Source: an uncultured Acetobacteraceae bacterium (GTDB lineage Bacteria > Pseudomonadota > Alphaproteobacteria > Acetobacterales > Acetobacteraceae). From it: DNA of 64,000 bases. Of the stretch, positions 8,710 through 20,506 are shown in pieces. The notes beneath the pieces were generated by a model. It was not told where the DNA came from, ran no database searches, and was given only the letters and a program-made list of their open reading frames with translations. Made by a program: the position numbers and the translations under genes. Position 1 is the first letter of the stretch. Every line of letters starts with the position of its first letter. The DNA lies in NCBI GenBank assembly GCA_903918195.1, contig CAIXDS010000330.1, forward strand, positions 1 through 64,000, written 5' to 3'.

Positions 8710-10107
8710 ATGTCCCGCCCCCTGATCGGTCGCACCCTGCGGCGCCTGCGCCAGGAACGGGGTTTCACCCAGCAGGCCCTGGCGGCGCGCCTGGGCATCT
8801 CGGCCAGCTACCTGAACCTGATCGAGCACGACCAGCGCACCGTCACCGCCAGCCTGCTCATCAAGCTGACCGAGACCCTGCAGATCGACCTTACCGCGCT
8901 GTCGGGCGTCGAGGAGCGCCAGCTGGAGGTGCAGCTGCGCGAGGTGTTCGCCGATCCGCTGCTGGGCGCGGAGCCGGTGCCGGACACCGAAACCACCTCG
9001 CTGGTCGGCAGCAGCCCGGCGGCGGCGCGGGCGGTGCTGGCGCTGTACCGGGCCTGGCGGGTGGCGCGCGAGGATGCCGGCGGCATCGCCCTGCCCTCCG
9101 GCCGGCGCATCCTGCTGCCCACCGAGGAGGCGCGCGATGTGTTCAACGACCGCGCCAACCATTTTGCCCCGCTGGAGGAGGCCGCCGAAGCGCTGGTGGC
9201 CGAGCTGACCCTGCGGCCCTCGGAAATGAACCACGCCATCGCCGAGCGCCTGCGCCGCCAGCACGGGCTGACCGTGACCGTGGGCCCCCTGCCCGGGGCG
9301 CTGCGCCGCTACGACCCCGCGGCGCACAGCCTGACCCTGTCCGAGGTGCTGCCGCGCGAAAGCCGCGGTTTCCAACTTGCATTCCAGCTCGCCCTGCTGG
9401 AGGCGCGCGAGCCAGTGGAGGCGCTGCTGGCCGAGGTGACGCCCAGCTCGCCCGAGGCGACGGCGCTGATCCGCATTGGCCTGCTGAATTATACCGCGGC
9501 GGCGCTGCTGATGCCGTACGTCCCGTTCGCCGCCGCCGCGCGCGAGCTGCGCCACGATGTGGAGGCTCTGGCGGCGCGGTTCGGCGTCAGTTACGAGCAG
9601 GTCTGCCAGCGCCTGTCCTCGCTGCAGCGGCCGGGCGCGCGCGGGTTGCCGTTCTTCTTCCTGCGCGTCGATCCGGCGGGCAATGTCTCGAAGCGGTTCT
9701 CGGCTGCCGGTTTTCCATTTGCCCGCTTCGGCGGGTCGTGCCCGCGTTGGGTGGTGCACGGGGCGCTGGCCACGCCCGGCCGGGTGGTGGTGCAGGTGGC
9801 GCAACTGCCGGACGGCGCCACCTTCCTGTGCTTCGCCCGCGCCATGATGGGCGCCACTGCCCGCTGGGGCGAGCCGCAGGCGGTGCGCATCGTGGCGATG
9901 GGCTGCGACGTTTCCCATGCCCCGCAGGTGGTCTATGGGGACGGCATCGACCTGGAGCGCGCGGTGGTGGGCATCGGCCTGTCGTGCCGGCTGTGCGACC
10001 GGCCGGATTGCCGCAGCCGGGCGTTTCCGCCGCTGGAGCACCGGCTGGCGCTCGATCCGCTCACCACCGGCACCAACCCCTATCGTTTCGAAGCGCGGCG
10101 AGGGTAG
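8710..10107 (+). CDS. RamB/ScfR-type XRE-family regulator
   Basis: 465 residues. An N-terminal helix-turn-helix of the XRE type (TQQALAARLGISASYLNLIE) is followed by a long domain and the C-terminal cysteine motif CRLCDRPDCRSRAFPP of the short-chain fatty-acyl regulator (DUF2083) family. Known relatives are RamB, which represses isocitrate lyase in Corynebacterium, and MccR-type regulators of acyl-CoA metabolism. ATG 8710 is preferred because AAAGG sits 8 nt upstream. It is divergent from aceA, which is the likely target. The shared intergenic region contains the related words CAAAGTTG and CAAATTGCG as possible operator halves. Confidence 0.87.
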   Translation: MSRPLIGRTLRRLRQERGFTQQALAARLGISASYLNLIEHDQRTVTASLLIKLTETLQIDLTALSGVEERQLEVQLREVFADPLLGAEPVPDTETTSLVGSSPAAARAVLALYRAWRVAREDAGGIALPSGRRILLPTEEARDVFNDRANHFAPLEEAAEALVAELTLRPSEMNHAIAERLRRQHGLTVTVGPLPGALRRYDPAAHSLTLSEVLPRESRGFQLAFQLALLEAREPVEALLAEVTPSSPEATALIRIGLLNYTAAALLMPYVPFAAAARELRHDVEALAARFGVSYEQVCQRLSSLQRPGARGLPFFFLRVDPAGNVSKRFSAAGFPFARFGGSCPRWVVHGALATPGRVVVQVAQLPDGATFLCFARAMMGATARWGEPQAVRIVAMGCDVSHAPQVVYGDGIDLERAVVGIGLSCRLCDRPDCRSRAFPPLEHRLALDPLTTGTNPYRFEARRG

Positions 10108-10176
10108 CAGTTATTCCCGTTACGGCCCGAATTACACCGAAACGGCCCTTGCGCGCCCGCCCGAACGCGGTGCTTT

Positions 10177-10752
10177 TCAGGGCGAGACAGTAATAATGCC
10201 CCTCATACCGGCCTCAAAGTGGCCGGGCATATTGCAGTCGTATTCGAAACTTCCGGGCTTGGTGAAACGCCAGGAAAGCACCTTCGCGGCGCCTGGCTGC
10301 ACGGTGATGGCGTTGCCGTCCTGGTGATGGTGGGCCTCGTGCCCCGCCTGCATGGCTTCCGCCATCTCCTTGCGGTGGGCGGATTGTGTGGCGGTGTCCC
10401 CGAGGGTGAAATCGTGGTCGATGCTGCTGGCGTTCGTCACCACGAAGCGCACGGCTTCGCCCGTTTTCACCTCCACATGGGCGGGCGCGAAGCTGGCGTC
10501 ACCCATGGTGATTTCAACCGTGCGGGCAGCCCGGCCGCCAGTGTAGGGCTGGCCGAAGCTATAGACGGTTGCCTGGTCGTGATGTTCGGCCGGCCTGGCC
10601 CCCGAATGCATGCCGCTCATGTCCATGCCCTTCATGTCCATGTCGTCGTTGCCGGCTGCGGCGGCGCAGCTTCCGACGGCAATGAGGGGCAAGGCAAAAA
10701 GCAACGCGAGCGGAAGAAGCGCGTGTCGCAGCGAAAGACGACGAGGGAACAT
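10177..10752 (-). CDS. Secreted cupredoxin (plastocyanin-like copper protein)
   Basis: 191 residues with a signal peptide (about 1-33), a Met-rich segment (DDMDMKGMDMSGMH), then a cupredoxin domain. Type-1 copper ligands are recognisable as the His in SSIDHDF and the Cys, His and Met in the YDCNMPGHFEAGM loop. A His-rich insert (HEAHHHQDG) lies in between. It should be a periplasmic electron carrier or copper chaperone. It faces away from the copper block that starts at 11028, sharing its 275-bp upstream region. Confidence 0.88.
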   Translation of the reverse strand: MFPRRLSLRHALLPLALLFALPLIAVGSCAAAAGNDDMDMKGMDMSGMHSGARPAEHHDQATVYSFGQPYTGGRAARTVEITMGDASFAPAHVEVKTGEAVRFVVTNASSIDHDFTLGDTATQSAHRKEMAEAMQAGHEAHHHQDGNAITVQPGAAKVLSWRFTKPGSFEYDCNMPGHFEAGMRGIITVSP

Positions 10753-11027
10753 GGGTCCGTTTCCTGTCAAACGTCGGCGGCTTGCTTCAGGAAATGAATG
10801 AAACAGTCGGCGGCGCGTTGCATCCGATGAAGGTTCCTGACCGCCGGCGCTATACTGCTCGCCCCGGATGTCTGCAACCGCTCCGAAAGCGCGATCCGAA
10901 CGGAAGCGCCCCATGTCCTTACCGGTCCGCGTGCAATACGCCAACCGATTTGGTACAGCAGCCTGCGCCGCCGGCAGCATTCCGGTGCGCGCCCCTGGCC
11001 CATCCCGAAAACGGAGCCTCACGTCAG

Positions 11028-11939
11028 ATGCTGCGTCTCACGCCTGCCCTCGTGCTGGCCGCCGCCAGCCTGCTCGCCAGCCAGCCGGTGCTTGCGAGCG
11101 TCGTCGCCGGCGTGCGCGTCTTCCCGGTCACCCTCACCTTCGATGACCCCGGCGTCGGCGACGAGCTGAAGATGCCGCACATCATCGTGCAGCCCGAACC
11201 CGGTACGCAGGACGGCTATCAGATGAAATGGGAATGGGACAAGCGGATCACGCCCATGACGTCGATCATCTACGACCAGGGCTACGATTGGCTTCACCCG
11301 TCTGGGTCGAAGACCCGGACCGGCTTCGAGAACGTCTTCGTCACCGGCAAATGGCAGGCCTACACCAACGCCGAACATGAGTTCGCCTTTTCGGTGGGTG
11401 TGATCCGGGAATTCGGCGGCAACACAGCGACCCAGAATATCGGCGGCGACGCCTATGGCTCGACCGCACCGGCCATCTATGCCGGCAAGGGCCTCGGTGA
11501 CCTGCCGATCGGCATGTTGCGCCCGCTCGCCGTGACCGGCCAGCTCAGCTACGCGATCCCCGACCGGCCACTGAACAGCGCACTCGACAACAGCGGCACC
11601 CCCCGATCCTGGAACGGCGGTCTGTCGGTCCAATATAGCATTCCATATCTGCAGTCGCAGGTTCACAATTTTGACCTGCCCGACTTCATCGGAGGGCTGA
11701 TCCCGCTGGTTGAAGCCACCTGGTACTCGCCCGCCAGCAAACCGGCCGGTGGGTTCCCCGCCACGCTGACCATCGCGCCGGGCGTGATCTATTTCGGTGA
11801 TGGCTTCCAGATCGGCCTTGAAGCGCTGATCCCCGCCAATCGGGCATCCGGCCGCAACGTCGGCGCGGCCCTGCAGGTTTTCTTTTTCTTTGACGACATG
11901 TTCCCGGACAATATCATCGGCAAGCCGATCTTTGAGTGA
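11028..11939 (+). CDS. Conserved exported protein, tandem paralogue 1 (possible outer-membrane beta-barrel)
   Basis: 303 residues with a signal peptide (about 1-23). The rest is strand-rich with many alternating aromatic stretches (EFAFSVGVIREFGG, LSVQYSIPYLQSQV, LQVFFFFDD), compatible with an outer-membrane barrel. It shares length and most positions with the product of 12476-13387, including VAGVRVFPVTLTFDDPG, GYDW and ALIPANR. I do not recognise the family. The copper context (cupredoxin, DUF2946-like, CopC, CopD) suggests a role in copper passage or storage, which is inference. The start was chosen so the signal peptide is at residue 1. Confidence 0.7.
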   Translation: MLRLTPALVLAAASLLASQPVLASVVAGVRVFPVTLTFDDPGVGDELKMPHIIVQPEPGTQDGYQMKWEWDKRITPMTSIIYDQGYDWLHPSGSKTRTGFENVFVTGKWQAYTNAEHEFAFSVGVIREFGGNTATQNIGGDAYGSTAPAIYAGKGLGDLPIGMLRPLAVTGQLSYAIPDRPLNSALDNSGTPRSWNGGLSVQYSIPYLQSQVHNFDLPDFIGGLIPLVEATWYSPASKPAGGFPATLTIAPGVIYFGDGFQIGLEALIPANRASGRNVGAALQVFFFFDDMFPDNIIGKPIFE

Positions 11940-12012
11940 GTGCGGGTGAGGCAAGGTTGAGGCAAAACCCCTGGCCTTGCCCTCGCCGCCGGTGTCCTGG
12001 CATTGTTGCGTG

Positions 12013-12402
12013 ATGATGTTGTACGGACTGCGCAGGGTTTCCCGCCGGCTCCTGCACCTGCCAGCCGTGCTGGCAATGGTCGGGCTGCTGGCGGCCGGCG
12101 CGCATGTGCCTGTCGGGGCGCTGGCGCAGGCTGAGCGGGCACAGCTCGCGGCGCTCGGCGTGGTCTGCCTTGCCGGCGGAACGGGCGAGCAGGCTCCCGC
12201 CATCCCCGCCGGGCACCACGCGGGGTTCTGCATTCTCTGCCTGGCCGCTTGCGTAGCGGCGCCACTGCCGGAAGCCGGCCCCGCGCTGCCGCCACCCTCG
12301 GCCGGGCCGGTCCTGCGCGCCGCCGCCCCGCCACCGGCGCGCGCCCCGCCGCCGCTGCCTGCCCGGCCGTTCCAGCCCCGCGGGCCGCCCGTTCCGGTCT
12401 GA
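12013..12402 (+). CDS. DUF2946-like cysteine/histidine membrane protein
   Basis: 129 residues: one N-terminal hydrophobic segment (about 14-38), then HHAGFCILCLAAC, resembling the His/Cys cluster of DUF2946 proteins, and a Pro/Ala-rich tail. DUF2946 genes commonly accompany copper receptors and chaperones. It lies between the two 303-residue paralogues and 71 bp before the second. ATG 12013 is chosen over ATG 12016 and an upstream TTG; the choice is uncertain. Confidence 0.55.
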   Translation: MMLYGLRRVSRRLLHLPAVLAMVGLLAAGAHVPVGALAQAERAQLAALGVVCLAGGTGEQAPAIPAGHHAGFCILCLAACVAAPLPEAGPALPPPSAGPVLRAAAPPPARAPPPLPARPFQPRGPPVPV

Positions 12403-12475
12403 CCAAGGAAACTGCGCCGCCGGCCACATGCCGGCGTGCATCCTTTTGCAGACCCGGATACCGGAGCGACCTCAG

Positions 12476-13387
12476 ATGTCCCGTCTCAAGCTTGCCGCCG
12501 CGCTGGCAGTCGCCAGCGTGCTCGGCAACCACGCCGCCTTCGCCCACGTCATTGCCGGCGTGCGCGTTTTTCCCGTCACCCTCACCTTCGATGACCCCGG
12601 CACTGCCGACGAGGCGACGCTGCCACAAATGGTCTGGCAGCGTGATGCCGGACCTCAGACCACCACTCAACTGCAATGGGAATGGGACAAGACGATCACG
12701 CCCCACACGGCGATCATCTACAACCAGGGCTATGACTGGTTTCATCAATCGGGGTCGAAGACGCAAGGCGGGTTCGAGAACGTCTTCATCACCGGCAAGT
12801 GGCAGGCCTTCACCAACGCCGAACACGAGTTCGTCGTCTCGCTCGGCGTGATCCGGGAATTCGGCGGCAACCAGGCGACCCAGAACATCGGCGGCGATGC
12901 CTATGGCGGAACCTCGCCGACGGCGTATTTCGGCAAGGGCCTCGGCGACCTGCCGGTCGGCGCGTTGCGCCCGCTCGCCGTTACCGGTGAGCTGAGCTAT
13001 AATATTCCTGACCGGCGGCTGAACAGCGCGCTGGACAATAGCGGCAATCCGAACTCCCTGAACGGCGCCCTGTCGATCCAATACAGCATTCCATATCTGG
13101 AGTCGCAGGTGAAGGATCACGGTCTGCCCGACTTCTTCGGACGGCTTGTTCCGCTGGTCGAGTCCACCTGGTTTACGCCCACCGCGGCGCCGGCCGGCGG
13201 GGTCCCCAGCACGTGGACCATCTCGCCCGGTGTGATTTACCTGGGTGATGCATTCCAGGTCGGCATTGAAGCGTTGATCCCGGCCAACAGGCAATCCGGC
13301 CACAATGTCGGCGTGATCGCGCAGGTCCACTTCTTCTTCGACGATCTGTTCCGGGGCAGCTTCCTCGGCAAGCCGATCTTCCAGTAA
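12476..13387 (+). CDS. Conserved exported protein, tandem paralogue 2
   Basis: 303 residues, a close paralogue of the product of 11028-11939 (same length; VIAGVRVFPVTLTFDDPG, IREFGGN, IGGDAYG and FFFDD regions conserved). Signal peptide MSRLKLAAALAVASVLGNHAAFA. It differs mainly in the loop after TFDDPG and in the region around 190-235. It is followed by copC after 41 bp, so the two are probably cotranscribed. Function unknown; outer-membrane location and a copper role are inferred. Confidence 0.7.
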   Translation: MSRLKLAAALAVASVLGNHAAFAHVIAGVRVFPVTLTFDDPGTADEATLPQMVWQRDAGPQTTTQLQWEWDKTITPHTAIIYNQGYDWFHQSGSKTQGGFENVFITGKWQAFTNAEHEFVVSLGVIREFGGNQATQNIGGDAYGGTSPTAYFGKGLGDLPVGALRPLAVTGELSYNIPDRRLNSALDNSGNPNSLNGALSIQYSIPYLESQVKDHGLPDFFGRLVPLVESTWFTPTAAPAGGVPSTWTISPGVIYLGDAFQVGIEALIPANRQSGHNVGVIAQVHFFFDDLFRGSFLGKPIFQ

Positions 13388-13428
13388 GGGTGTTTTCTGC
13401 CATGCCCGTCCGTGAAAGGAGCCCGCTT

Positions 13429-13791
13429 ATGCGCCTGATGACCCTCCTGCTCGCCGTCCTTGCCCTGCTGGCCGGCAGCGACACCGCCTTCGCCCACGCG
13501 CTGTTGCGTCACGCCCAGCCCCCCGTCGGCGCCACCGTGAAAGCCGCGCCGGACGAATTGCTGCTGATCTTTTCCGAATCCGTCGAACCCGGCTTCAGCA
13601 GCGTCGCCGTGACCGACCCGCACGGCGCAAGGGTGGATACCGGCACCATCCGCACCGATCCGAAGGACGCCACCCACCTGCTCGCCGGCCTGAAGACTCT
13701 CGCGCCCGGCACCTACAAGGTGATCTGGCACGCGACCTCGACCGATTCGCACAAGACCGAGGGCGCCTACCAGTTCACCGTCCAGCCCTAG
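13429..13791 (+). CDS. copC: Periplasmic copper-binding protein CopC
   Basis: 120 residues with a signal peptide ending in FAHA, so the mature protein begins with His, which is the copper(II) ligand in CopC. The body HALLRHAQPPVGATVKAAP, LIFSESVEPGFS and the final DSHKTEGAYQFTV (Asp and His ligands) are typical. It has a good Shine-Dalgarno sequence, AAAGGAG (13415-13421), 7 nt before ATG 13429. It would hand periplasmic copper to CopD, encoded 3 bp downstream. Confidence 0.9.
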   Translation: MRLMTLLLAVLALLAGSDTAFAHALLRHAQPPVGATVKAAPDELLLIFSESVEPGFSSVAVTDPHGARVDTGTIRTDPKDATHLLAGLKTLAPGTYKVIWHATSTDSHKTEGAYQFTVQP

Positions 13792-13794
13792 GCC

Positions 13795-15684
13795 ATGCCG
13801 CCTTTCGACCCGGAGGGCGGGCTTGTCCTTGCTCTCCTGCGGGCCGCGTCGGTGGCGGCCCTGTTGTCGGCGTTCGGTACTCTGGTGTTCGGCGTGGTGG
13901 TCGCGCCGCGCGCCTTCGCCGGCGCATCGGCGGAGGTCACGGCGCCGGCCTGGCGCGCGCTGACGCGGCTCTGCCGGCTCAGTCTGGTCGCGGCTTTTGC
14001 GTTCGCCCTGGTGTGGCTGGTGGCGGAATCGGGTCAGATCGCCGGTGCACCGGGGCTGCTCGGCGCATGGACCGCGACGCCAACGGTCGTGTCCGCCACC
14101 TTCTTCGGCCACGTGGTGGCGGTTCGGCTGACCGGGCTGGTCATCGCGCTCGCGGTGCTGGGACGGCACCCGTCCGTGCTGCGATGGCGCGCGACGACCG
14201 TGCTGTGCGGCGGCATCATCTGCCTGCACGCCGCCCACAGCCATGCCATGGCGATGGTCAACGGTCCCAGTGTTCTGCTGGCCTCGCAGGTTGTGCATCT
14301 GCTCGCGGCCGGCGCCTGGCTGGGCGGGCTGCTGCCGTTGCTGCTGGTGGTCCGGCTCACCCCGCCCCGAACCGGCGCCGCGGCATGCCGCTGGTTCTCG
14401 CCGCTCGGCAAATGCTGCGTCGCCGGCATCGTGCTGTCGGCGATCTGGCAGTTTTGCGTCCTGATCGGCGGACCGGTGGGGATGATCGGCACCGCGCATG
14501 GCTGGATGGACGCCGCCAAGACGCTGCTTCTCGTGGTGCTGCTGGGCTTTGCCGCCGCCAACCGATACCGCTTCGCGCCGGCGCTGCGCGGCCCCGACCC
14601 GGTGATCGCCCGGCGCGACCTGCTCCGCAGCCTCGCCCTGCAGACCGCGGCCGGGGCGACCATCGTCGGCGTCGCCGCAGTGCTGGCCAGCCTGCCGCCG
14701 GCGATGCATGTGCAGCCGGTCTGGCCGTTTGCCTGGCGGCCGAGCCTGGTCGCGCTGGAGGACCCCGATCTGCGGCGGGAAATCGGCACCGCCGCGATCG
14801 CTGTGCTGGCGGGGCTCTCACTGGCCGCGAGCGGTATTTTTCTCCGGCGTCTTCGTTTTCTTCGCATCGCCGCCGGGGTCGCGGCCATCGTCTGGGCCGC
14901 GCCGCATTTCGGGCCGCTGCTGGTCGAGGCCTATCCCACCAGCTTCTACCGCTCGCCGAGCGGTTTTTCCGCCCAGTCCATCGCGACCGGAGCCGACCTT
15001 TACCCCACCTATTGCGCGTCCTGCCACGGCGCGCATGGCCAGGGCGATGGGGAGGCCGCGAAGGCACTCGCCGTGCCGCCGGCCGACCTGACGGCGGCGC
15101 ATCTCTGGGACCACAGCGACGGCGAGCTGTTCTGGTGGCTGTCGCACGGCATGGACAATCCGGAGGGCGGCCTGGCCATGCCCGGCTTCGCCGACCGGCT
15201 GAGTGAAGAGGGGCGCTGGGCGCTGATCGACGCGATCCGGGCCAACAACGCCGGGATGTCGCTCGGGCGCGGCCGCAACTGGACGCGCCCGACACCGGCG
15301 CCGCGCTTCGAGGCCGACTGCGCCGACGGACGCAGCCTGGACCTTGCCGATCTGAAGGGGCAGGCAGCGCGCATCGTCGCCGCCGGCGGCACGGAGCCGC
15401 CCGGATTGCCCCTCGCGACCATCGTCATCGGCGCGGATGCCGCCGCTGCCGACAAAAATGCCTGCACGAGCAGCGATCCGGCCGTCCTGGTGGCCTACGC
15501 GCTGGTGGCGGGCGTGTCGCCCGATGCGCTCGCCGGCACACAATTCCTGGTCGATCCGGAGGGGTGGTTGCGTGCGTTGTGGCGGCCCGGCGACCCGCCG
15601 GGCTGGACCTCCCTGCTCCCTGATGTCACCGCCATCTGCCGCGCTCCCCTGGAAGCGCCCGCCAGCGGCCACCACCACCCATGA
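13795..15684 (+). CDS. CopD copper-import protein fused to cytochrome c and a redoxin-like tail
   Basis: 629 residues. Residues 1-300 form a CopD-type membrane domain with about eight helices and His-rich LHAAHSHAMAM. Residues 330-380 add more helices. A class I cytochrome c domain follows, with CASCH at 407-411 and a Met ligand candidate in GGLAMPGF. The last 110 residues (for example GTQFLVDPEGWLRALW) look like a degenerate redoxin or SCO-like fold ending in HHHP. CopD imports copper; the cytochrome suggests redox-coupled handling, which is inference. It is 3 bp after copC. Confidence 0.82.
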   Translation: MPPFDPEGGLVLALLRAASVAALLSAFGTLVFGVVVAPRAFAGASAEVTAPAWRALTRLCRLSLVAAFAFALVWLVAESGQIAGAPGLLGAWTATPTVVSATFFGHVVAVRLTGLVIALAVLGRHPSVLRWRATTVLCGGIICLHAAHSHAMAMVNGPSVLLASQVVHLLAAGAWLGGLLPLLLVVRLTPPRTGAAACRWFSPLGKCCVAGIVLSAIWQFCVLIGGPVGMIGTAHGWMDAAKTLLLVVLLGFAAANRYRFAPALRGPDPVIARRDLLRSLALQTAAGATIVGVAAVLASLPPAMHVQPVWPFAWRPSLVALEDPDLRREIGTAAIAVLAGLSLAASGIFLRRLRFLRIAAGVAAIVWAAPHFGPLLVEAYPTSFYRSPSGFSAQSIATGADLYPTYCASCHGAHGQGDGEAAKALAVPPADLTAAHLWDHSDGELFWWLSHGMDNPEGGLAMPGFADRLSEEGRWALIDAIRANNAGMSLGRGRNWTRPTPAPRFEADCADGRSLDLADLKGQAARIVAAGGTEPPGLPLATIVIGADAAAADKNACTSSDPAVLVAYALVAGVSPDALAGTQFLVDPEGWLRALWRPGDPPGWTSLLPDVTAICRAPLEAPASGHHHP

Positions 15685-15689
15685 CAAAA

Positions 15690-16355
15690 CTATTCCGCGG
15701 CGCTGCGCAGCCCCGCACCGGCGGCCAGCGGACATAGCGGCAACGCGCCGGCGCACAATGCCGCCAGCAGCAGCAGATGCGGCCGCGGCGACAGCCCGCC
15801 GGAGGCGGCGTCCGCCGCCGCGACGCCAAAAATCAGCACCGGCGCGGTCAGCGGCAGCACCAGCAGCGGCAGCAGCACCCCGCCGCGCCGCGCCCCCAGC
15901 ACCAGGGCGGCGCCGGCGGTGCCGAGCAGCGACAGCACGATGGTGCCGGGCAGCAGGCCGGCCAGCAGCACCGAGATGGCCTCGTCCGGCATGCGCAACA
16001 TGACCGCGAGCGGCCCCGCCGCCAGCAGCAGCGGCACGCCGGTGACCAGCCAATGCGCCACCGCCTTGGCCGCCGCGACGGCGGAGGCCGGCAGGCCGGA
16101 CAGCAGCAGCAGGTCGAGCGAGCCGTCCTCCAGATCGGCGCCGAACAACCGGTCGAGCGGCAACAGCGCGGCCAGCAGGGCGCAGACCCAGATAATGCCC
16201 GGCGCGATCCGGCCGAGCGTCTCCGGCGCCGGACCGATGGCGAGCGGGAACAGCGCCGCGGCGATGACGAAGAACAGCATGGCAGCCAGCGTGTCGCTGC
16301 CGTGCCGCAGCGACAGGCGCAGCTCGCGGGCGAGCAGGGCGAGGAAGATCGTCAT
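15690..16355 (-). CDS. ccmB: Heme exporter permease CcmB
   Basis: 221 residues with six hydrophobic segments and the CcmB N-terminus FLALLARELRLSLRHGSDTL. It forms the membrane part of the CcmAB transporter, which works with CcmC/CcmD/CcmE in cytochrome c maturation. ATG 16355 overlaps the mgtC-like stop by 4 nt. It ends convergently, 5 bp from the CopD-cytochrome c gene. ccmC, ccmD and ccmE are not in the window. Confidence 0.9.
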   Translation of the reverse strand: MTIFLALLARELRLSLRHGSDTLAAMLFFVIAAALFPLAIGPAPETLGRIAPGIIWVCALLAALLPLDRLFGADLEDGSLDLLLLSGLPASAVAAAKAVAHWLVTGVPLLLAAGPLAVMLRMPDEAISVLLAGLLPGTIVLSLLGTAGAALVLGARRGGVLLPLLVLPLTAPVLIFGVAAADAASGGLSPRPHLLLLAALCAGALPLCPLAAGAGLRSAAE

Positions 16356-17074
16356 TCGGAGGTGCTCGATTCCCAGGTGGCATGGCTCACCCCGGGCAGG
16401 CGGCTGAGGCGTTCCACCACCGCGTCCAGCTCGTCCGGCTGCACCGAGGCGCTGGTCAGGGTGGCGACCAGTTCGGCCGAGCCGTCGCCGGCCACTTCGA
16501 CCTCCATGTCGGCCACCGGGTAGCGCGCGTCCTCCAGCGCTTCGGTGACCGCCTCGCGCAGCTCCGGTGCATCGGACAGCGCGCGCACGCGCACCTCGTG
16601 GATCGCCTCGGTGGCCTGTTCGTCCAGCGGGATGCGGTTGATGGCGTTGACCAGCGGGCGCAGCAGCGTGTTGCCGGCCAGGATGAACACTGTCAGCAGC
16701 GCGCCCTGGGCCAGCCGGTCCGCCCCCGCGCAGGCGCCGACGGCGGCCGAGCTCCACAGCGTGGCGGCGGTGTTCAGGCCGCGCACGTTGGTGCCTTCCT
16801 TCATGATCACGCCGGCGCCGAGGAAGCCGATGCCGGACACCACATATGAAATCACCTGCACGGCCCGGTCATTGCCGCCCAGATTCATGGCCAGATCGAC
16901 GAACCCGGCGGCGCCGACGCACACCAGCACGTTGGTGCGCAGACCCGCCGTGCGCTGGCGATACTGGCGCTCGGCGCCGATCACGGTGCCGAGCACGAAG
17001 GCCCCGGCCAGGCTGATGGCGGTGTCCAGGAAGTCGGCGAGCACGAAAGTTTGCGTGAATTGCATGGCGTTCAC
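16352..17074 (-). CDS. MgtC/SapB family membrane protein
   Basis: 240 residues. The N-terminal 130 residues carry the MgtC signature ([48 protein letters not shown]) with four to five helices; the C-terminal 90 residues form an ACT-like cytosolic domain. MgtC proteins affect magnesium homeostasis and acid or intracellular survival. GTG 17074 overlaps the ccmA stop (GTGA); ATG 17065 is an alternative. Its place between ccmA and ccmB, overlapping both, is unusual. Confidence 0.88.
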   Translation of the reverse strand: MNAMQFTQTFVLADFLDTAISLAGAFVLGTVIGAERQYRQRTAGLRTNVLVCVGAAGFVDLAMNLGGNDRAVQVISYVVSGIGFLGAGVIMKEGTNVRGLNTAATLWSSAAVGACAGADRLAQGALLTVFILAGNTLLRPLVNAINRIPLDEQATEAIHEVRVRALSDAPELREAVTEALEDARYPVADMEVEVAGDGSAELVATLTSASVQPDELDAVVERLSRLPGVSHATWESSTSE

Positions 17075-17658
17075 CCCAGCTTCAGGTCAGCGGTGCCGTC
17101 GAGCGGCAGCGGCAGATGCGTCGCCGCCACCACGATCCCCCCGCGCGCCCGGTGCGCCGCCAGCAGATCGCCGAATCGGGTCACCGAGGCCAAGTCCAGC
17201 CCCAGCGTCGGCTCATCCAGCAGCCACAGCGCGGCCTCGGCAATCGCCAGCCGGGCGATTGCCAGCCGGCGCTTCTGCCCGGCCGAGAGCATGCGCGCCG
17301 GCAAATCGGCCAGCCGCAGCAGATCGACCGCCGCCAGCGCCCGGCTGACGGCCGCCCGGCTGCCCCAGAAGCGCAAATTCTCGGCCACCGTCAGGCCCGG
17401 CTTCACGGCATCCTGATGGCCCAGATAGCGCACCCGCGCGGCATGCGACGGCAGGTCGGCCAGCGCGTCGGCGCCGTCCCACAGCAGCCGCCCCGCCTCC
17501 GCCCGGCCGAGCCCGGCCAGCACGCGCAGCAGGGTGGACTTGCCGGAACCGTTCGGCCCGGTCAGCAGCAGCGCGCCGCCCGGCGGCACGGCGAAGGACA
17601 GGCCGGCGAACACCAGCCGTTCGCCGCGGAACGCCGCCAAACCTTCGGCCTGAAGCAC
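17071..17658 (-). CDS. ccmA: Heme exporter ATPase CcmA
   Basis: 195-residue ABC ATPase with GPNGSGKST (Walker A, about 34-42), [14 protein letters not shown] (signature) and [12 protein letters not shown] (Walker B), the CcmA pattern. It drives release of heme-loaded CcmE during cytochrome c biogenesis together with CcmB. GTG start at 17658. First gene of the ccmA-mgtC-ccmB chain. It is divergent from acnA with 160 bp between them. Confidence 0.9.
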   Translation of the reverse strand: MLQAEGLAAFRGERLVFAGLSFAVPPGGALLLTGPNGSGKSTLLRVLAGLGRAEAGRLLWDGADALADLPSHAARVRYLGHQDAVKPGLTVAENLRFWGSRAAVSRALAAVDLLRLADLPARMLSAGQKRRLAIARLAIAEAALWLLDEPTLGLDLASVTRFGDLLAAHRARGGIVVAATHLPLPLDGTADLKLG

Positions 17659-17818
17659 GACCCCTCCTCAACGCTGCACCGCAACAATCCGGTTCGGCGG
17701 CCCGTGGACGCCCCCGCCGCGGTGTGGTTAAAGCCGCGCACCGCTAAGAAACACCCTCCGCGCGCCGCGGGGAATCCCCCCCGATGCCACGCGCGGACGA
17801 ATCAGACGGGGCCTCGGG

Positions 17819-20503
<2,685 letters not shown>

Positions 20504-20506
<3 letters not shown>

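Noticed and set aside
10828-10856. Possible promoter with TATACT at 10851-10856 ahead of the first 303-residue paralogue
   Set aside because: The -10 is good, but no acceptable -35 lies at 16-18 nt, and the start codon is 170 bp further on.
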